From contig OX463782.1 of the NCBI GenBank assembly GCA_949825025.1, positions 40,260,924-40,324,923 of the forward strand: DNA of 64,000 bases, read 5' to 3'. This document shows positions 61,851 through 64,000 of the stretch, one piece after another. The notes below the pieces were generated by a model that saw nothing but the letters and a program-made list of their open reading frames with translations, was not told where the DNA came from and did not search any database. Source of the stretch: Siphlonurus alternatus (taxonomy: Eukaryota > Arthropoda > Insecta > Ephemeroptera > Siphlonuridae). A program made the translations under genes and the position numbers. How positions within the stretch are numbered: position 1 is the first letter of the stretch; each line of letters opens with the position of its first letter.

Positions 61851-64000
61851 AAACATGAAAAAATTTTTTTTTTAATTATTAAAAAAACGGCTAAAAAAAA
61901 ACAAATAAAAACACTAAAAAGTGAAAATTTTTTTTTGCTTAATCGGATATAAAATTGCTTAAAACAAAAGAACGTAAAAATTAATATTTTTTTTTTGCTA
62001 TTTGTCTTAAAAACAGCTAAAAAAAACATGAAAAAAATTTTTTTTAGCTATCAAAAAAACGGCTAAAAAAAAACAAATAAAAACCCTAAAAAGTGAAAAT
62101 TTTTTTTGCCAAATCGGATCTAAAATTGCTAAAAACAAAAGAACGTAAAAAATTTATATTTTTTTTTTTTGCTAAAACGTCTTAAAAACAGCTAAAAAAA
62201 ACATGAAAAAATTTTTTTTTTAGATTTAAAAATAATCGCTAAAAAAAAACAAATAAAAACCCTAAAAAGTGAAATTTTTTTTTGCTAAATCGGATCTAAA
62301 ATTGCAAAAAACAAAAGAACGTAAAAAATTTATATATTTTTTTTTTTGCTAAAACGTTTTAAAAACAGCTAAAAAAAACATGAAAAAAAATTTTTTTTAG
62401 CTATCAAAAAAACGGCTAAAAAAAAACAAATAAAAACCCTAAAAAGTGAAATTTTTTTTTGCTAAATCGGATCTAAAATTGCTAAAAACAAAAGAACGTA
62501 AAAAATTTATATTTTTTTTTTTTGCTAAAACGTCTTAAAAACAGCTAAAAAAAACATGAAAAAATTTTTTTTTTTAGATTTAAAAAAAACGGCTAAAAAA
62601 AAAACAAATAAAAACCCTAAAAAGTGAAAATTTTTTTTGCTAAATCGGATCTAAAATTGCTAAAAACAAAAGAACGTAAAAAATTTATATTTTTTTTTTT
62701 TGCTAAAACGTCTTAAAAACAGCTAAAAAAAACATGAAAAAAAATTTTTTTTAGCTATCAAAAAAACGGCTAAAAAAAAAAACAAATAAAAACCCTAAAA
62801 AGTGAAAATTTTTTTTTGCTAAATCGGATCTAAAATTGCTAAAAACATAAGAACGTAAAAAATTTATATATTTTTTTTTGCTAAAACGTCTTAAAAACAG
62901 CTAAAAAAAACATGAAAAAAATTTTTTTTAGCTATCAAAAAAACGGCTAAAAAAAAAACAAATAAAATCCCTAAAAAGTGAAATTTTTTTTTGCTAAATC
63001 GGATCTAAAATTGCTAAAAACAAAAGAACGTAAAAAATTTATATTTTTTTTTTTTTGCTAAAACGTCTTAAAAACAGCTAAAAAACAATGAAAAAAATTT
63101 TTTTTTAGCTATCAAAAAAACGGCTAAAAAAAAAACAAATAAAAACCCTGAAAAGTGAAAATTTTTTTTGCTAAATCGGATCTAAAATTGCTAAAAACAA
63201 AAGAACGTAAAAAATTTATATTTTTTTTTTTTTGCTTAAACGTCTTAAAAACAGCTAAAAAAACATGAAAAATTTTTTTTTTTAGATTTAAAAAAAACGG
63301 CTAAAAAAAAAACAAATAAAAACCCTAAAAAGTGAAAATTTTTTTTTGCTAAATCGGATCTAAAATTGCTAAAAACAAAAGAACGTAAAAAATTTATATT
63401 TTTTTTTTTGCTAAAACGTCTTAAAAACAGCTAAAAAAAACATAAAAAATTTTTTTTTAGCTATCAAAAAAACGGCTAAAAAAAAACAAATAAAAACCCT
63501 AAAAAGTGAAATTTTTTTTTGCTAAATCGGATCTAAAATTGCTAAAAACAAAAGAACGTAAAAAATTTATATTTTTTTTTTTTTGCTAAAACGTCTTAAA
63601 AACAGCTAAAAAAACATGAAAAAAATTTTTTTTAGCTATCAAAAAAACGGCTAAAAAAAAACAAATAAAAACCCTAAAAAGTGAAATTTTTTTTTGCTAA
63701 ATCGGATCTAAAATTGCTAAAAACAAAAGAACGTAAAAAATTTATATTTTTTTTTTTTTTGCTTAAACGTCTTAAAAACAGCTAAAAAAACATGAAAAAA
63801 ATTTTTTTTAGCTATCAAAAAAACGGCTAAAAAAAAACAAATAAAAACCCTGAAAAGTGAAAATTTTTTTTTGCTAAATCGGATCTAAAATTGCTAAAAA
63901 CAAAAGAACGTAAAAAATTTATATATTTTTTTTTTGCTAAAACGTTTTAAAAACAGCTAAAAAAAACATGAAAAAAAATTTTTTTTAGCTATCAAAAAAA
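61850..64000 (+). repeat. Block matching 54.44-56.59 kb, running off the window
   Basis: The pattern from the TTTGTCTT monomer through AAATAATCGCT, AGATTTA, ACATAAGAACG (62847), CAATGAAA and CCCTGAAAAG repeats 54.44-56.59 kb at an offset of about 7408 bp. It lacks the TTTTTAAGCTATC and TTTTGGCTAAATC changes of the 2120-bp pair, so those two changes arose in the other lineage after the copies separated. Confidence 0.75.
61912..62083 (+). repeat. Divergent TTTGTCTT monomer, copy 4 (172 bp)
   Basis: It carries the same linked set of changes. It opens the block that repeats 54.4-56.6 kb and is followed by a GCCAAATCGG monomer, as in the other three copies. Confidence 0.88.

Larger units (their letters stand above)
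1..64000 (+). repeat. AT-rich satellite array, ~177-bp monomer, about 360 tandem copies
   Basis: The entire window is a direct tandem array with no interruption and no orientation switch. Monomers, measured from one CCCTAAAAAG to the next, are mostly 174-180 bp. A typical one has about 35 G or C bases (near 20% G+C), and A exceeds T on this strand. Constant landmarks in order are CCCTAAAAAGTG, a T-run, GCTAAATCGGATC, ATTGCTAAAAAC, GAACGT, a TTTATA-T run, GCTAAAACGTCTT, CAGCTAAAA, CATGAAAA, AGCTATC and CGGCTAAAA. All reading frames are cut by stops within one or two monomers, so no gene is supported anywhere. The length near one nucleosome repeat, the homogeneity and the higher-order structure fit a centromeric or heterochromatic satellite of a eukaryote. 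That role is inference, as no kinetochore-protein binding site was recognised. I cannot match the monomer to a named satellite family. Confidence 0.97.

Noticed and set aside
61844..62029. Stop-free 61-codon stretch on the minus strand
   Set aside because: It is the fourth copy of the same satellite-derived reading frame, duplicated with its monomer.
1..64000. CRISPR-like array
   Set aside because: Repeats are directly joined with no unique spacers, the unit is about 177 bp, and no associated genes are present.
1..64000. CENP-B box
   Set aside because: No monomer contains the needed TTCG and CGGG core elements in the right spacing. The only CGG contexts are ATCGGAT and AACGGCT.
1..64000. 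True telomere tract
   Set aside because: The CCCTAAA string occurs once per monomer and is never repeated in tandem, so this is not a chromosome end or an interstitial telomere array.
1..64000. Rho-independent terminators from the A-run/T-run hairpins
   Set aside because: The inverted repeats have almost no G+C in the stem, occur in every monomer without any gene, and are a property of the satellite.
1..64000. Transposon insertions or terminal inverted repeats within the array
   Set aside because: I followed the landmark order through the window and found no break filled with non-satellite sequence. The only length outlier is the 81-82 bp deleted monomer.

Overview
The whole window is one uninterrupted, head-to-tail satellite DNA array. 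About 360 copies of a monomer of roughly 172-179 bp run in the same orientation from the first base to the last. I found no credible gene, RNA gene, mobile element, CRISPR array or unique-sequence island. Counting one typical monomer (3350-3525) gives about 20% G+C and a strong strand bias, with A well above T on the + strand. This points to nuclear heterochromatin of a eukaryote, possibly centromeric or pericentromeric, because a near-nucleosome-length monomer and higher-order repeats are typical there. The lineage cannot be named from the sequence. Every typical monomer carries a telomere-like decamer AAACCCTAAA, but that string contains the telomere unit of several unrelated groups.

Monomer structure: each unit is itself built from three related subunits of about 65, 50 and 61 bp. 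Each subunit starts with a T-run running into GCT, has a second GCTAAAA box 15-20 bp later, and ends in an A-run that passes into the next T-run. Each monomer also holds a perfect 11-bp inverted repeat (AGCT plus A7 against T7 plus AGCT), four CpG sites and usually one GATC. Many monomers hold an exact match to the yeast ARS consensus.

Large-scale layout: the array is a mosaic of nested duplications that rare linked variants make traceable. 1-4.86 kb holds a six-monomer tandem duplication (1.06 kb unit). 4.86-9.46 kb is a 2301-bp (13-monomer) tandem duplication. 13.7-17.6 kb is an about 2.03-kb duplication whose second copy lacks one monomer. 15.7-21.7 kb repeats 2.56-10.87 kb, but with only one copy of the 2301-bp unit. 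22.9-32 kb holds 6.0-kb-spaced, 1.77-kb and 0.71-kb duplications. 33.0-40.0 kb is a 3520-bp (20-monomer) tandem duplication. 38.5-50 kb is stitched from blocks also found at 22.9-34.8 kb. 51.2-54.7 kb (1760 bp, 10 monomers) and 54.75-59.0 kb (2120 bp, 12 monomers) are tandem duplications. 59.0-61.8 kb is the least duplicated and most divergent part, and 61.8-64.0 kb returns to the 54.4-56.6 kb pattern.

The clearest marker is an 81-82 bp internally deleted monomer present ten times. It always lies about 318 bp after a monomer with a CTA insertion, and usually sits inside a conserved 615-619 bp cassette. At 60.1-60.5 kb the same context exists without the CTA insertion and without the short unit, so it may preserve the state before both events. 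Block boundaries below come from reading variants by eye and are good to about one monomer.
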